NCBI GenBank assembly: GCA_021813585.1
Contig: JAKAJV010000073.1
Location: 1-62,485 of the forward strand
Length of the DNA stretch: 62,485 nt
Direction of reading: 5' to 3'
Source of the DNA: Bacteroidota bacterium
Lineage (GTDB): Bacteria; Bacteroidota; Ignavibacteria; Ignavibacteriales; Ignavibacteriaceae
In this document: positions 10,238 to 19,529 of the stretch, in pieces
Position numbering within the stretch: position 1 is the first letter of the stretch
Layout of the letters: each line of letters begins with the position of its first letter
Made by a program: the position numbers and the translations under genes
The notes under the pieces: generated by a model
Told to the model about the DNA's origin: nothing
Databases searched by the model: none
What the model saw: the letters and a program-made list of their open reading frames with translations, nothing else

Positions 10238-10918
10238 ATGCTTAAAGTAAAAGATTTGCCGCTAGACGACAGGCCCCGCGAAAAACTTTTGCTTCGCGGT
10301 GCACAGAACCTAACCGATGCAGAGCTTATTGCAATTTTACTGCGCACCGGAAAAAAAGGAAAATCAGTAATTGATCTTGCCAGAGAAATAATAAAAGAGC
10401 ACAATAACCTAGCTGTACTCGCATCCAAGCCGGTTTATACTTTAACGCAAAATTCCGGCATCGGGAAAAATAAAGCGGCAACACTGCTTGCTGCCTTTGA
10501 GATTAGCAGAAGAATCCAGTCGCAGTCCAAGTGGTTTTCCGAAAGTAAAATAACCTCTCCAAAGGATGTGGCAGAAATTTTCATCCCGCTTCTTAAAGAT
10601 GAGCTTAAGGAAAAATTTATAATTATTTGTTTGAATTCGGCCAATAAAATAATTAAATTTGAAACAGTTTCAATTGGGAGTCTTAATTCTAGTGTGGTGC
10701 ATCCGCGGGAAATTTTTAAAGCGGCTATAGAATACAGTTCGGCAAGTATAATTTTACTGCACAACCACCCGAGTGGAAATACTGAACCCAGTAACGAAGA
10801 TATATCGATTACAAAGAAGCTGGTTGAAGCCGGAAAGATTATTGATATTCCAATTTTCGACCATATAATAATTGCGGGAGACTCTTATACTAGTTTTGTC
10901 GAACGAAGATTGATATAG
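10238..10918 (+). CDS. radC: RadC family JAB-domain protein
   Basis: The 226-residue protein begins with the family's helix-hairpin-helix-like region (LKVKDLPLDDRPREKLLLRG, NSGIGKNKAATLLA). It ends with a JAB/MPN metalloprotease-like domain bearing LLHNHPSGNTEPSNED, the metal-binding HxHPSG...D pattern. The old name, DNA repair protein RadC, is not well supported experimentally for the family. The ATG follows GGGG. It lies 26 bases after the preceding gene and may be in the same unit. Confidence 0.93.
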   Translation: MLKVKDLPLDDRPREKLLLRGAQNLTDAELIAILLRTGKKGKSVIDLAREIIKEHNNLAVLASKPVYTLTQNSGIGKNKAATLLAAFEISRRIQSQSKWFSESKITSPKDVAEIFIPLLKDELKEKFIIICLNSANKIIKFETVSIGSLNSSVVHPREIFKAAIEYSSASIILLHNHPSGNTEPSNEDISITKKLVEAGKIIDIPIFDHIIIAGDSYTSFVERRLI

Positions 10919-11047
10919 TTCGGTTATTTAGCACAAATTGTTATCTAAAGCATAATTTAAGAATTCAAATTTATCTAAGCTTGAATTTCTTAGGCTAATT
11001 TGTTATATATTCTGTTGCTATAAAAACTTAGTTTGTAATAATTTAGA

Positions 11048-11075
11048 TTGACTTTTACGAATAAGCGAAAATAAT
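11048..11075 (+). promoter_or_regulatory. Candidate promoter of the small lipoprotein gene
   Basis: TTGACT at 11048-11053 is followed after 16 bases by AATAAT at 11070-11075, about 65 bases before the lipoprotein ATG. The upstream spacer from radC is 221 bases and otherwise empty, so a promoter is expected here. The match is to a general sigma-70 form, not to the Bacteroidota TAnnTTTG form. Confidence 0.35.
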
Positions 11076-11139
11076 GCCATTAAATGTCCTTTAATAGTGA
11101 TTCAAATAATTTAATAAAATTAATAATTGGAGGTTCTAT

Positions 11140-11415
11140 ATGAAAATAGTAAAAGTAGTAAGAACTACTGCTATAATAGCCGCTTTTGCTGTTACTACTG
11201 CTTTCTTAAGCGGATGCGGGGGTGTTAGCGAAGCAGAAATGGCCCAACTAAATAATCTTAAAAGTGAGGTTAATTCCTTACAGTCTCAAGCAAATTCCTT
11301 AAAGGATGAAAGAGCCAGCCTGGAAAAAGAAATTGCTGCTAAAACAGCAAAACTGGCTGAGTGCAATAAGCAAAAGGAAGAAACTAAAGCTAATTTAGAA
11401 AAAATGTCTAAATAA
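11140..11415 (+). CDS. Small coiled-coil lipoprotein
   Basis: The 91-residue product has a short basic N-terminus, a hydrophobic core and the lipobox FLSGC, so Cys26 or nearby should be lipid-modified. The mature part is one heptad-like coiled coil (LNNLKSEVNSLQSQANSL), similar in build to Lpp-type and Pal-associated small lipoproteins. It is well translated (GGAGG before the ATG). It sits 45 bases ahead of a LysM protein that also contains a coiled coil, so an envelope-structural role for the pair is a reasonable guess. Confidence 0.85.
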   Translation: MKIVKVVRTTAIIAAFAVTTAFLSGCGGVSEAEMAQLNNLKSEVNSLQSQANSLKDERASLEKEIAAKTAKLAECNKQKEETKANLEKMSK

Positions 11416-11460
11416 GCTTAATTAAGTAATTAAATTAAAATTGAACTTGGAGGAATTAAT

Positions 11461-12141
11461 ATGAAATTAAGTAGAAATTTAATTGGCGTTTTTGCTCTCT
11501 TACTTTTCTTCTCTTTTACTGTGTTCGCACAAGAAAAAGAGATGACCAAAGACGAATGGCAGGCTGAAATGAACCGCCTGCAAACTGAAAAAGAAAGCCT
11601 AACTAAAGAAGTTAGTTCTTTGCAGACCGATGTTAACAACCTGAAATCAAAAAGTGTTCAAAGCTACGAAGACTGTATGAAAGAACTATATGCAATGGTT
11701 GGTGCCAATGCACAGGATGTTGATAATTTTAGAAATGCTGTTAACGAACTGGACGGCAAGATAAGCAGAAAAGAAGGACCGAAAGCAGACAGACAGAAAG
11801 ACCTGGATGCATTAAAGGAAAACAAGATAAGCGCTTTGCCGGAATTTTACGACAAAGTTCATAACCAGATGCAGGCTGCTTTAGACGCATGGGTAGAAGC
11901 TCCTAAAGAAATTACATACACAGTGGTTAAAGGCGATTGCTTGTGGAACATTGCCAAGAAGCCTACTATTTATTCCAACCCGTTCGCTTGGCCGAATATT
12001 TACAAAGCTAACCGCGATCAAATTAAAAACCCGAACCTGATTTATCCGAAACAGATATTCAAAATTCCAAAGCTGACTGAAGAAGAAAAAGCTAAATACG
12101 AAAAGATTAAAAATAACTACAAGCCGGCTCCTGTTAAATAA
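11461..12141 (+). CDS. Secreted coiled-coil protein with C-terminal LysM domain
   Basis: The 226 residues comprise a signal peptide ending near TVFAQ (residue 24), a coiled coil at about 30-65 (MNRLQTEKESLTKEVSSLQ), a helical middle and a LysM domain at about 158-215 (YTVVKGDCLWNIAKKPTIY ... NPNLIYPKQIFKIP). LysM binds peptidoglycan glycan chains, so the protein probably tethers to the cell wall in the periplasm. It follows the small lipoprotein in an apparent two-gene unit (GGAGG before the ATG) that ends at the terminator downstream. Confidence 0.9.
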   Translation: MKLSRNLIGVFALLLFFSFTVFAQEKEMTKDEWQAEMNRLQTEKESLTKEVSSLQTDVNNLKSKSVQSYEDCMKELYAMVGANAQDVDNFRNAVNELDGKISRKEGPKADRQKDLDALKENKISALPEFYDKVHNQMQAALDAWVEAPKEITYTVVKGDCLWNIAKKPTIYSNPFAWPNIYKANRDQIKNPNLIYPKQIFKIPKLTEEEKAKYEKIKNNYKPAPVK

Positions 12142-12180
12142 TTCCTGCGGCTTGATGTTTGTTTATCAAGATAGTTTGAA

Positions 12181-12217
12181 AAAAGCCCTTGTCATCCGGG
12201 ATGATAAGGGCTTTTTA
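12181..12217 (+). terminator. Intrinsic terminator after the LysM gene
   Basis: GCCCTTGTCATC pairs with GATGATAAGGGC (one G-U pair) around a three-base CGG loop, flanked by an A-run before and CTTTTT after. It lies about 40 bases after the LysM stop and just ahead of the phoH ribosome site. This shows that an in-frame TTG inside it is not the phoH start. Confidence 0.85.
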
Positions 12218-12236
12218 TATTTTATTAAGGAGTAAA

Positions 12237-13208
12237 ATGACGGCTGTTGAAAAACGATTGGTGCTAGAAAATGTTGATATGCTCTCGCTGCTCGGCTCAA
12301 ACGACAGCAATTTAAAATTAATTGAAGATAAATTTAACGCCTCGGTTGTTGTTAGAGGCGAAAACGTGGTTATAAAAGGCGTTCTGGAGGAAGTAGATGT
12401 AGTTGAAAAAGTTATTAAGGAAATGGTTTATGTCCTTAATACCAACGGCTCGTTAAGAACCGCCGATATTGAAGCAATACTTGATCTTACCATACACGGC
12501 AAAGAAATTATTACCGAAAAAGAATTTGACTCGATAGTACTCTATACAAAGAACGATGTTATAAAAGCTAAAACTGCAGGTCAAATAAATTATCTGCAGA
12601 CTGCATTGAAAAACGACATCTGTTTTGCAATCGGACCCGCCGGAACGGGCAAGACATATTTAGCTGTAGCCTTCGCAGTGTCCGCATTAAAGAAAGGTAT
12701 TGTAAGCCGGATAGTTCTAGCGCGGCCCGCTGTTGAAGCCGGAGAAAGCCTGGGATTTTTACCCGGCGACTTTAGAGAAAAGATCGATCCTTACCTGCGT
12801 CCCTTGTACGATGCCTTGGACGACATGATGCCTTCGGATAAACTTAAAGGCTACCTGGAAAAAAGGACAGTTGAAATCGTTCCGCTTGCATATATGCGCG
12901 GCAGAACCTTGAATAATGCGTTTGTTATACTTGATGAAGCACAGAATGCAACGGATGTTCAAATGAAAATGTTTTTAACAAGGCTGGGGGTAAATTCAAA
13001 AGCAATTATTACCGGCGACATCACTCAAATCGACCTGCCGCCTAGAACGGTAAGCGGACTGGTACAGGCAAGAGAAATATTAAAAAATATAGACGGTGTA
13101 GGATTTGTTTATTTCGAGAAGTCCGATGTTGTAAGACATAAGCTCGTTAAGGACATTATAAATGCCTATGAAAAGTTCAACTATAACGGAAACCATGTAA
13201 ACAATTAA
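12237..13208 (+). CDS. phoH: PhoH-like ATPase
   Basis: The 323-residue cytoplasmic ATPase has an N-terminal KH-like region (about 20-90) and a PhoH P-loop domain with Walker A GPAGTGKTYLA, the ARPAVEAGESLGFLPGD segment and Walker B FVILDEAQNAT. PhoH/YbeZ proteins are RNA-linked ATPases that often work with YbeY; no ybeY is adjacent. I chose ATG 12237 because AAGGAG lies at 12227-12232. The longer in-frame opening at 12189 runs through the terminator hairpin. Confidence 0.95.
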   Translation: MTAVEKRLVLENVDMLSLLGSNDSNLKLIEDKFNASVVVRGENVVIKGVLEEVDVVEKVIKEMVYVLNTNGSLRTADIEAILDLTIHGKEIITEKEFDSIVLYTKNDVIKAKTAGQINYLQTALKNDICFAIGPAGTGKTYLAVAFAVSALKKGIVSRIVLARPAVEAGESLGFLPGDFREKIDPYLRPLYDALDDMMPSDKLKGYLEKRTVEIVPLAYMRGRTLNNAFVILDEAQNATDVQMKMFLTRLGVNSKAIITGDITQIDLPPRTVSGLVQAREILKNIDGVGFVYFEKSDVVRHKLVKDIINAYEKFNYNGNHVNN

Positions 13209-13281
13209 AAATTAAAAATTCAAAATTAAAAATTGCATTACCTTTATATTGTAATAATTTTTAATTTTTAATTTTGAATTG
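13203..13281. terminator. Bidirectional terminator-like hairpin between phoH and mazG
   Basis: The convergent ends of phoH and mazG are joined by an AT-only inverted repeat. CAAAATTAAAAATT on the left pairs with AATTTTTAATTTT on the right, with inner ATTAC/GTAAT pairing. The right arm overlaps the last codons of mazG. An A/T-only stem is weak, so its efficiency is uncertain. Confidence 0.5.
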
Positions 13282-14034
13282 ATTTTTACTCTCGTTCCAG
13301 TATTTATCCATCTCCTCAAGATTCGATTCATTAATTTTCCTGCCCGTTTCATTTATTTTCTTTTCTATATAATGAAACCTATTAATGAATTTTTCATTTG
13401 TCCGGTTAAGCGCAGTTTCCGGGTTTATGCCCAGAAACCTTGCATAATTTGTCAGCGCGAAAAAGACATCCCCAATCTCGTTCTCAAGTTCATCCCTCGT
13501 CTCTTCTTTTTCGGATGCATGCATCTCTTCAATTTCTTCAATTACTTTCTTCCAGACATCTTCTTTTTTATCCCAGTCGAATCCTACCTTGGCAGCCTTT
13601 TCCTGAAGCCTGTACGCTCTGTGAAGTGAAGGAAGCCTTCCGGGAACGCCGTCCAGAACGGATTCCCTGCCTTCATCTAATTTAATCGCTTCCCAGTTCT
13701 TCTTAACCTCTTCCGAACCGTTAACCTGAACGTTACCGAACACGTGGGGATGCCGCCTTATCAATTTTGCTTTGATAGAAGAAATTACATCATCAAGTGT
13801 AAATTTGCCGTACTCCTCTGCAATTACGGAATGAAAGATTATATGAAAGAAAAGGTCGCCCAATTCTTTTTTAAATTCCTCGTCATCGTTCTTATCAATG
13901 GCTTCAACTGCTTCATAAGCTTCTTCAAGCGTTGCGGCTTTTATAGAATCATTGGTTTGCTCTTTATCCCATGGGCATTCGGCGCGCAGCTTTTTTACTA
14001 TCCCCACAAATTCGCTAAATTTACTTTCAGTCAT
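13261..14034 (-). CDS. mazG: Nucleoside triphosphate pyrophosphohydrolase
   Basis: MazG hydrolyses NTPs and dNTPs to the monophosphate and pyrophosphate and helps clear abnormal nucleotides. The 257 residues hold two MazG folds. The first carries the metal-binding pattern EEAYEAVEAI...KKELGDLFFHI and the second EEIEEMHASEK...ELENEIGDVFFAL. The typical YRLQEKAAKVGFDWDK linker is present. It converges on phoH and is divergent from the RidA-like gene. Confidence 0.96.
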   Translation of the reverse strand: MTESKFSEFVGIVKKLRAECPWDKEQTNDSIKAATLEEAYEAVEAIDKNDDEEFKKELGDLFFHIIFHSVIAEEYGKFTLDDVISSIKAKLIRRHPHVFGNVQVNGSEEVKKNWEAIKLDEGRESVLDGVPGRLPSLHRAYRLQEKAAKVGFDWDKKEDVWKKVIEEIEEMHASEKEETRDELENEIGDVFFALTNYARFLGINPETALNRTNEKFINRFHYIEKKINETGRKINESNLEEMDKYWNESKNQFKIKN

Positions 14035-14125
14035 AAAAAAATATCCTTTAATCTGAAATTTATTATATTAAATCATTTCAGATTGAAAAATACTAAAAAC
14101 TAAATACTATAGAAAAGGAACTTAT

Positions 14126-14581
14126 ATGATAGAGGACATTATTAAGGAACTTGGGTTCGAACTGCCGGAAGCGCCCAAACCACTAGCGGCTTATATACCG
14201 GCATTAAGAGTTAATAACCTTGTCTTTACCGCCGGTCAGCTGCCCACTGTAAAAGGAGAGCTGAAGTTTAAAGGTAAATTAGGCGCCGAGTTAAACGAAG
14301 ATGAAGGAAGACACGCAGCCGAAATTTGTGCTCTTAACTGTCTGAGTGTTATTAAAAGCGCCGCCGGCGGTCTTGACAAAATTGAGCAGGTGGTAAAAGT
14401 AACTGTGTTTGTTAACAGTGCGGCAGGGTTTACTGGCCAGCCTAAAGTTGCAAACGGCGCTTCGGAATTGCTTGCGAAGATTTTCGGAGAAAACGGAAAG
14501 CACGTAAGAAGCGCCGTAGGCGTAAACGAGCTTCCTCTAAATGCACCGGTTGAAATTGAGATGATTGTGAAGATAAATTAG
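14126..14581 (+). CDS. RidA family protein (YjgF/UK114)
   Basis: RidA proteins deaminate reactive enamine/imine intermediates released by PLP enzymes. The 151 residues give the long subfamily form with NNLVFTAGQLPTVKG, and keep the carboxylate-binding Arg in GKHVRSAVGVNELP. The C-terminus PVEIEMIVKI is canonical. Members of this longer group are less well characterised than RidA itself, so the exact substrate is uncertain. The ATG follows AAAAGGAAC. It stands alone between divergent mazG and convergent xth. Confidence 0.9.
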   Translation: MIEDIIKELGFELPEAPKPLAAYIPALRVNNLVFTAGQLPTVKGELKFKGKLGAELNEDEGRHAAEICALNCLSVIKSAAGGLDKIEQVVKVTVFVNSAAGFTGQPKVANGASELLAKIFGENGKHVRSAVGVNELPLNAPVEIEMIVKIN

Positions 14582-14586
14582 AAAAA

Positions 14587-15369
14587 TTAATTTTTACCCG
14601 TTGAAATTTCGATGCCGATGGGGCAGTGGTCCGAGCCCATAACATCGCTTAGTATGAACGAATTCTTTAAATCGTTTTTGGCGTTATCCGAAACGAAGAA
14701 ATAATCTATACGCCAGCCAACATTTCTTTCGCGGGCGCGTGTTACCATATCCCACCAGGTATAGTTGTTCGGTCCCTGGTTAAAAAGACGGAATGAATCG
14801 GCATAGCCGCTTGCTATAAAGTTGTCAATCCATGCCCGTTCTTCGGGCAGAAAGCCGGATACGGTTGAGTTCTCCTTAGGGCGGGCAATATCAATTTCTT
14901 TATGCGCCGTATTAACATCGCCGCAGATGATCAATTTTTTCCCGGCCTTCTTCAGCTTGCCGGCGTATTCTAAGAAGGCGTCATAGAATTCCATTTTGTA
15001 CTGCAGCCTCTCTGCGCTCGCTTTTCCGTTCGGATAGTAGATGTTGAATAATGTGAAATCCTGGAATTCGGCAATCAGAATTCTTCCCTCGCTGTCGAAC
15101 TTTTTTATACCGAATCCTTTTTTTATATCTACCGGTGTAAGCCTGGAATAAATAGCAACGCCGCTGTAGCCTTTCCTTTCCCCGGAACTAAAATAAGAAT
15201 TATACCCGTTCACTTTTATCAAGTCTTCAGGCAGCTGTTCTTCGTGCGCCTTTGTTTCCTGGATGCATAGCACATCGGGATTCTCTTTAGCGAACCATTC
15301 CAAAAAACCTTTCTTGTAAACAGCACGCAGCCCGTTAACGTTCCATGAAAGTATTTTGATTTTTTTCAT
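14587..15369 (-). CDS. xth: Exodeoxyribonuclease III / AP endonuclease
   Basis: This enzyme nicks DNA at abasic sites and removes 3' blocking groups in base excision repair. The 260 residues show every hallmark of the family: [48 protein letters not shown] and [10 protein letters not shown], supplying the metal-binding Glu and catalytic Asp and His. Its stop lies five bases from that of the convergent RidA-like gene. Confidence 0.96.
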   Translation of the reverse strand: MKKIKILSWNVNGLRAVYKKGFLEWFAKENPDVLCIQETKAHEEQLPEDLIKVNGYNSYFSSGERKGYSGVAIYSRLTPVDIKKGFGIKKFDSEGRILIAEFQDFTLFNIYYPNGKASAERLQYKMEFYDAFLEYAGKLKKAGKKLIICGDVNTAHKEIDIARPKENSTVSGFLPEERAWIDNFIASGYADSFRLFNQGPNNYTWWDMVTRARERNVGWRIDYFFVSDNAKNDLKNSFILSDVMGSDHCPIGIEISTGKN

Positions 15370-15479
15370 ATTAAATGCAGTTATAGTTTAGGATTCCGTT
15401 ACGACTAAAATAAATATAGCAGATAATAAATCATAACTTCCCGCTCACAAAATGAAATATTTTGGGGAATAAGATTCTT

Positions 15480-16265
15480 TTATAAAAGATTCTTTTTTAT
15501 GCCGGCTATCAGTTCTATTGTCTTATCATATTCTCCGTCGTCTTGCATAAGGGATTTAATAACAGCGCTGCCAACTATAACACCATCGCAGTAAGGTGCA
15601 AACGCTTTTGCGTCTTCACCAGATGAAATTCCGAATCCAACGAGGAGTTTATTCTTCTTTACAGTAGACCGTGCCCGTTTAATGAACTCTATACTTTCCG
15701 ATTTATCATTAAGTTTAGAGCCTGTGGTTCCGCTTACTGAAACGCAGTAGACGAATCCGCTGCTCATTTCATCGATAACATTTATTCTTTCATCTGGAGT
15801 TGTAGGCGTAACTAAAAGTATTTTGTCCAGATTCTCAAACGATCCGTCGAAGAAATTTTCATACTCCTCAATCGGGATATCCGGAATAATTACGCCGTTT
15901 ACTCCTGCGTTTCCGGCATGGTCGGAAAATTCTTTCAGTCCGTAAGACAGAACCGGATTAGCGTATCCCATCATAATTACCGGTTTGCCGGAATTACTTT
16001 TAATTTCCTTCGCGAACCGAAAAGCGTCATCTAGACTGATGCCGTTATCCAGTGCGGCCTGGGATGAATGCTGGATGACCGGTCCGTCTGCAAGGGGGTC
16101 GCTAAAAGGGAACCCTATTTCCAGCATGTCCGCTCCGGCATTTAATATTTGCAAAGCCAGGTTAACAAAATTTTCTTTGCCGGGAAACCCGGCAGTTAAA
16201 AAAACTGAAAGTGCTTTCCCGCCTTTTTTATTTATCTCATCTATATAATTTGAAATTGATAGCAA
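15480..16265 (-). CDS. trpA: Tryptophan synthase alpha subunit
   Basis: TrpA cleaves indole-3-glycerol phosphate to indole, which is channelled to TrpB. The 261 residues are full length, with the catalytic Glu in MLEIGFPFSDPLADGP and phosphate-site motifs VGFGISSGEDA and DGVIVGSAV. The start codon is TTG (16265), behind AAGAGAG. It is the last gene of the trp operon but is separated from trpB by the mntA-hepT pair, whose stop lies 23 bases before its start. Its expression must therefore pass through or arise from that module. Confidence 0.96.
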   Translation of the reverse strand: MLSISNYIDEINKKGGKALSVFLTAGFPGKENFVNLALQILNAGADMLEIGFPFSDPLADGPVIQHSSQAALDNGISLDDAFRFAKEIKSNSGKPVIMMGYANPVLSYGLKEFSDHAGNAGVNGVIIPDIPIEEYENFFDGSFENLDKILLVTPTTPDERINVIDEMSSGFVYCVSVSGTTGSKLNDKSESIEFIKRARSTVKKNKLLVGFGISSGEDAKAFAPYCDGVIVGSAVIKSLMQDDGEYDKTIELIAGIKKNLL

Positions 16266-16288
16266 GTGCTTAACTCTCTTGAGGAAAA

Positions 16289-16723
16289 TTAAATGTCATT
16301 AAGATGAAGAAACTCCGATATACTTTTTAAAAATATTTTGAAGTCTTTTAGATTGTTTTGCAGATATACATATACTTGTTCATCATTTACCTCCCAATAA
16401 ATATGAACCAGCCTATTTCTGAATTTTGCCATAGACTTTAGATTACTTAAAAATTTTTTATCAAAAACATTTTGCTCGAACAAAACTTGAAAGGTATCTC
16501 CGAAGTCCTTTGGCAATCTATAATTGTTCTGAGAAATAATATGATTACAAATATCAATGGCAGATTCAATAGCTATAATGAAATTGTATTTGGCACTGTC
16601 AATTTTATCATAATTTTTCAAAAACTTTTCTTTTTGTATTGAACTTAAATTTCGTAGTCTATCAGAAGCCTTTCGCATTTCTGAAATTAACTTAGCTATC
16701 TTATCGGCATTATATTGAGGCAT
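16289..16723 (-). CDS. hepT: HEPN-domain toxin (HepT-like RNase)
   Basis: The 144-residue all-helical protein has the HEPN ribonuclease motif R-x4-H-x-Y as RNRLVHIY (Arg102, His107, Tyr109). In characterised HepT-MntA pairs, HepT is an RNA-cleaving toxin and this tyrosine is modified by the antitoxin. The gene overlaps mntA by 14 bases, toxin second, which is the usual order. Being wedged inside the trp operon is odd. Its function here is inferred from family. Confidence 0.88.
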   Translation of the reverse strand: MPQYNADKIAKLISEMRKASDRLRNLSSIQKEKFLKNYDKIDSAKYNFIIAIESAIDICNHIISQNNYRLPKDFGDTFQVLFEQNVFDKKFLSNLKSMAKFRNRLVHIYWEVNDEQVYVYLQNNLKDFKIFLKSISEFLHLNDI

Positions 16724-17144
16724 TTTGTGTTTCCCTCAAATATTCATTTCTCAAATGAACATAATCGAAATATTTTTTTAATGTTAAGCTCTCAAAATCA
16801 GACCTCAATAATTTGTTCTTATCTAAGATTACAAAACCGGATTTTAAAACGTTATATTGAAAAGGTAAAGGAGCGCCATTGAGTATTCTTACATCAAAAG
16901 GGATATGAAATAAGGTTTCAAGTTTATCTTCCATTTTAAGCTCAAAAATTAAAAAATCTTCCTTCTTTCCTTCGGATATATATATTGCGATATCAATATC
17001 GTTGTAGAAATTTTTTTTTGAGAGTCCTTTTACAAGCATGGCAAAAGAGCCGAATGTATATGCAAATTCAATTTCGTCAATTGATTTGAAAACGTCCGTT
17101 ATATCATTTAATAAATATATCTTGTTTACGTCTTGAGATTCCAT
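16710..17144 (-). CDS. mntA: Minimal nucleotidyltransferase antitoxin (MntA-like)
   Basis: The 144-residue protein has the polymerase-beta nucleotidyltransferase core, with GS at 32-33, the metal-binding pair Asp49-Asp51 in NDIDIAIYI and a third acidic residue, Asp84, in FDVRIL. The spacing between GS and DxD is 15 residues, longer than the 10 usually quoted for MntA. Known relatives AMPylate the HepT tyrosine and neutralise it. It is separated from trpB by 128 bases, enough for its own promoter. Confidence 0.85.
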   Translation of the reverse strand: MESQDVNKIYLLNDITDVFKSIDEIEFAYTFGSFAMLVKGLSKKNFYNDIDIAIYISEGKKEDFLIFELKMEDKLETLFHIPFDVRILNGAPLPFQYNVLKSGFVILDKNKLLRSDFESLTLKKYFDYVHLRNEYLRETQNASI

Positions 17145-17272
17145 TTTATAATATTTATTTATGTGAAAAATATCTTTATAATTTCAATTATGCAAAGGAA
17201 TACCTAATTGTTAAATTAGATTACAGTTTAATTGTTCTAATCAATTTTGCAATTGAATGGTTTAGCAATTTT

Positions 17273-18478
17273 TCATTGTCCTAAATTCAAATTTTTCCTT
17301 ATGGTATCCAAATCCTTATCTCCGCGCCCGCTTACGTTTACTATTATTATATCATCACTTTTTGTTTTAGGCATAAGATAATTTAAGTAAGCCACAGCAT
17401 GGGCCGACTCAAGGGCAGGAATTATCCCTTCACTTTTAGATAGAAGCTCCGTTGCTTCAATCGCCTCGTCATCGGTAACGGAATAATATTCGGCTATTAC
17501 ATTATCCTTCAGGTAGCTGTGTTCGGGGCCTACACCGGGGTAATCCAGCCCCGCAGAAATTGAGTGGACTTCCGAGACCTGCCCATCATCATTCTGCAGC
17601 AGGTAAGTCTTCATTCCCTGAAAGATTCCTTCTCTTCCGAGAGTGAGAGTAGCGCAATGCTTGCCGGTATTTATTCCGTATCCTCCCGCTTCGATGCCTA
17701 TAAGCTTTGTATCCGAATTAATAAACGGATAAAAAATGCCGATCGAATTGCTTCCGCCTCCAACCGAGGCCAGTATATAACCGGGCAGCCTTCCTTCGGC
17801 ATTAAGAATCTGCGCTCTAGCCTCTTTGCCGATTACCGATTGAAAATCCCTAACCATCATGGGATAAGGATGAGGGCCGACCACCGAGCCTATAATGTAA
17901 TGAGTATTTTTTACATTGGTAACCCAATCGCGTATAGCTTCGTTGGTAGCATCTTTTAAAGTTCTGCTGCCTGATGATACCGGTATAACCTCCGCGCCGA
18001 GAAGCTTCATTCTAAAAACATTTAAGCTCTGTCTTTCAATGTCCACCTCGCCCATATAAACCTGGCACTTCAATCCGAATTTTGCACAGACAGTTGCAGT
18101 TGCTACTCCGTGCTGCCCTGCGCCCGTCTCCGCAATAATCCTTGTCTTACCCAGTTTCTTTGCCAAAAGGATTTGTCCCAGTGCGTTATTTATTTTATGC
18201 GCGCCGGTATGGCACAGGTCTTCGCGCTTCAAATAAATTTTTCCTTTGCCGAAATGCCTCGTCAGGCTTTCAGCATAAGTAAGCGGAGTAGGCCTGCCTG
18301 TATATTCCGAGTTAAGCTTTAATAATTCATCCTGGAAGCTTTTGTCGTTTTTTAAATGATTATAAATTTCTTCCAGTTCTTTAAGCGGAGTAATTAGTGT
18401 TTCCGGTACATACTTGCCGCCGTATTTACCAAAGCGGCCGTTAAGATCGGGTAAATTATATTCAACAGGCTTTTGCAT
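17273..18478 (-). CDS. trpB: Tryptophan synthase beta subunit
   Basis: TrpB is the PLP enzyme that joins indole and serine to make tryptophan. The 401 residues include the PLP-lysine motif [11 protein letters not shown], the phosphate-cup motif GGGSNSIG, and the substrate-site segment [13 protein letters not shown]. It starts inside the 3' end of aroF (17-base overlap), so translation is coupled. Downstream, the expected trpA is displaced by the mntA-hepT pair. Confidence 0.97.
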   Translation of the reverse strand: MQKPVEYNLPDLNGRFGKYGGKYVPETLITPLKELEEIYNHLKNDKSFQDELLKLNSEYTGRPTPLTYAESLTRHFGKGKIYLKREDLCHTGAHKINNALGQILLAKKLGKTRIIAETGAGQHGVATATVCAKFGLKCQVYMGEVDIERQSLNVFRMKLLGAEVIPVSSGSRTLKDATNEAIRDWVTNVKNTHYIIGSVVGPHPYPMMVRDFQSVIGKEARAQILNAEGRLPGYILASVGGGSNSIGIFYPFINSDTKLIGIEAGGYGINTGKHCATLTLGREGIFQGMKTYLLQNDDGQVSEVHSISAGLDYPGVGPEHSYLKDNVIAEYYSVTDDEAIEATELLSKSEGIIPALESAHAVAYLNYLMPKTKSDDIIIVNVSGRGDKDLDTIRKNLNLGQ

Positions 18479-19496
18479 AAACGTTTAGCTTCCTTTCTAC
18501 TATCGGAGCGAGCTGTTCGATTTTGTTTAACATAGTTTTAAAATTTTTGGGAGTTAAAGACTGGAATCCGTCCGATAAGGCTTTCTCGGGATGGTTATGG
18601 ACTTCGATCATCAGTCCGTCTGCGCCGCATGCAATTGCAGCCAAGGCCATCGGCGGCACCTTATCCCATATTCCGATACCGTGAGACGGGTCCACAAGGA
18701 CGGGAAGATGAGAATGCTTCTTTATCATCGGCACAGCATTTAAATCCAGGGTATTTCTAGTCATCGTTTCAAAAGTGCGTATTCCTCTTTCGCAAAGGAT
18801 GACATTAAAGTTGCCTTGTGAAAGGATGTACTCCGCGCTCATCAGCAAGTCTTCCACAGTTGCGGCCATGCCTCTCTTCAGCAATACTGCATTTTGCAGC
18901 TGCCCAACTTCTTCCAGCAGAGAAAAGTTCTGCATGTTGCGGGCGCCAATCTGGATTATGTCCGCTACTCCCGCAATTAAAGGCAGAGACCTGGTGTCCT
19001 TGGCTTCCGTAACTATCATCATTCCCAATTCGTTTTTCACATCGGCTAAATATTCAAGTCCCTTTTCTTTTAATCCCTGGAACGAGTAAGGGCTGCTGCG
19101 CGGCTTATAAGCGCCTGCGCGCATCAATCTTATGCCCATCTCTTTCAGTTCGCCGGCAATATCAAAAAGCTGCTGCCTGCTTTCCACTGAGCATGGTCCG
19201 GCTATTACGGCAAGTTCCTTACCGCCTATGGTAACATCCTGAATCTTAACTACAGTATCGTCCTGCTTCATCTCCCTGCTTACAAGCTTGTACGGCTTTG
19301 TAACGCGGATTACTTCTTCAACCGAATCCATCGTTAAAAAATCTTCTTCGTTAAGAAGATTTGTCGGGCCGGTTATTCCTATGCCTAGCTTGGTAGCGCC
19401 GGGAATCTCGTGAGCCACGCAGGTCTTTTCCGTTATCTTTGTTTTTACTTTTTCAATATCCCGCAAGGGAGAATGCAGGCTCATTATTATTAACAT
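18462..19496 (-). CDS. aroF: 3-deoxy-7-phosphoheptulonate synthase (DAHP synthase)
   Basis: This enzyme condenses PEP and erythrose 4-phosphate and commits carbon to the shikimate pathway. The 344 residues contain an N-terminal ferredoxin-like regulatory region (about 1-85) and a TIM barrel with [25 protein letters not shown] and VDPSHGIG, marking the type I-beta family. Its place between trpF and trpB puts entry into aromatic synthesis under trp-operon control. The ATG at 19496 is preceded by AAAGAA; a second ATG four codons in is possible. Confidence 0.94.
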   Translation of the reverse strand: MLIIMSLHSPLRDIEKVKTKITEKTCVAHEIPGATKLGIGITGPTNLLNEEDFLTMDSVEEVIRVTKPYKLVSREMKQDDTVVKIQDVTIGGKELAVIAGPCSVESRQQLFDIAGELKEMGIRLMRAGAYKPRSSPYSFQGLKEKGLEYLADVKNELGMMIVTEAKDTRSLPLIAGVADIIQIGARNMQNFSLLEEVGQLQNAVLLKRGMAATVEDLLMSAEYILSQGNFNVILCERGIRTFETMTRNTLDLNAVPMIKKHSHLPVLVDPSHGIGIWDKVPPMALAAIACGADGLMIEVHNHPEKALSDGFQSLTPKNFKTMLNKIEQLAPIVERKLNVYAKAC

Positions 19497-19529
19497 AAAA
19501 TTCTTTCTTTAATATTAAAAGTCATTTCT

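Noticed and set aside
12189-12236. An N-terminal extension of phoH
   Set aside because: The extension lies within the terminator hairpin; AAGGAG directly precedes ATG 12237.
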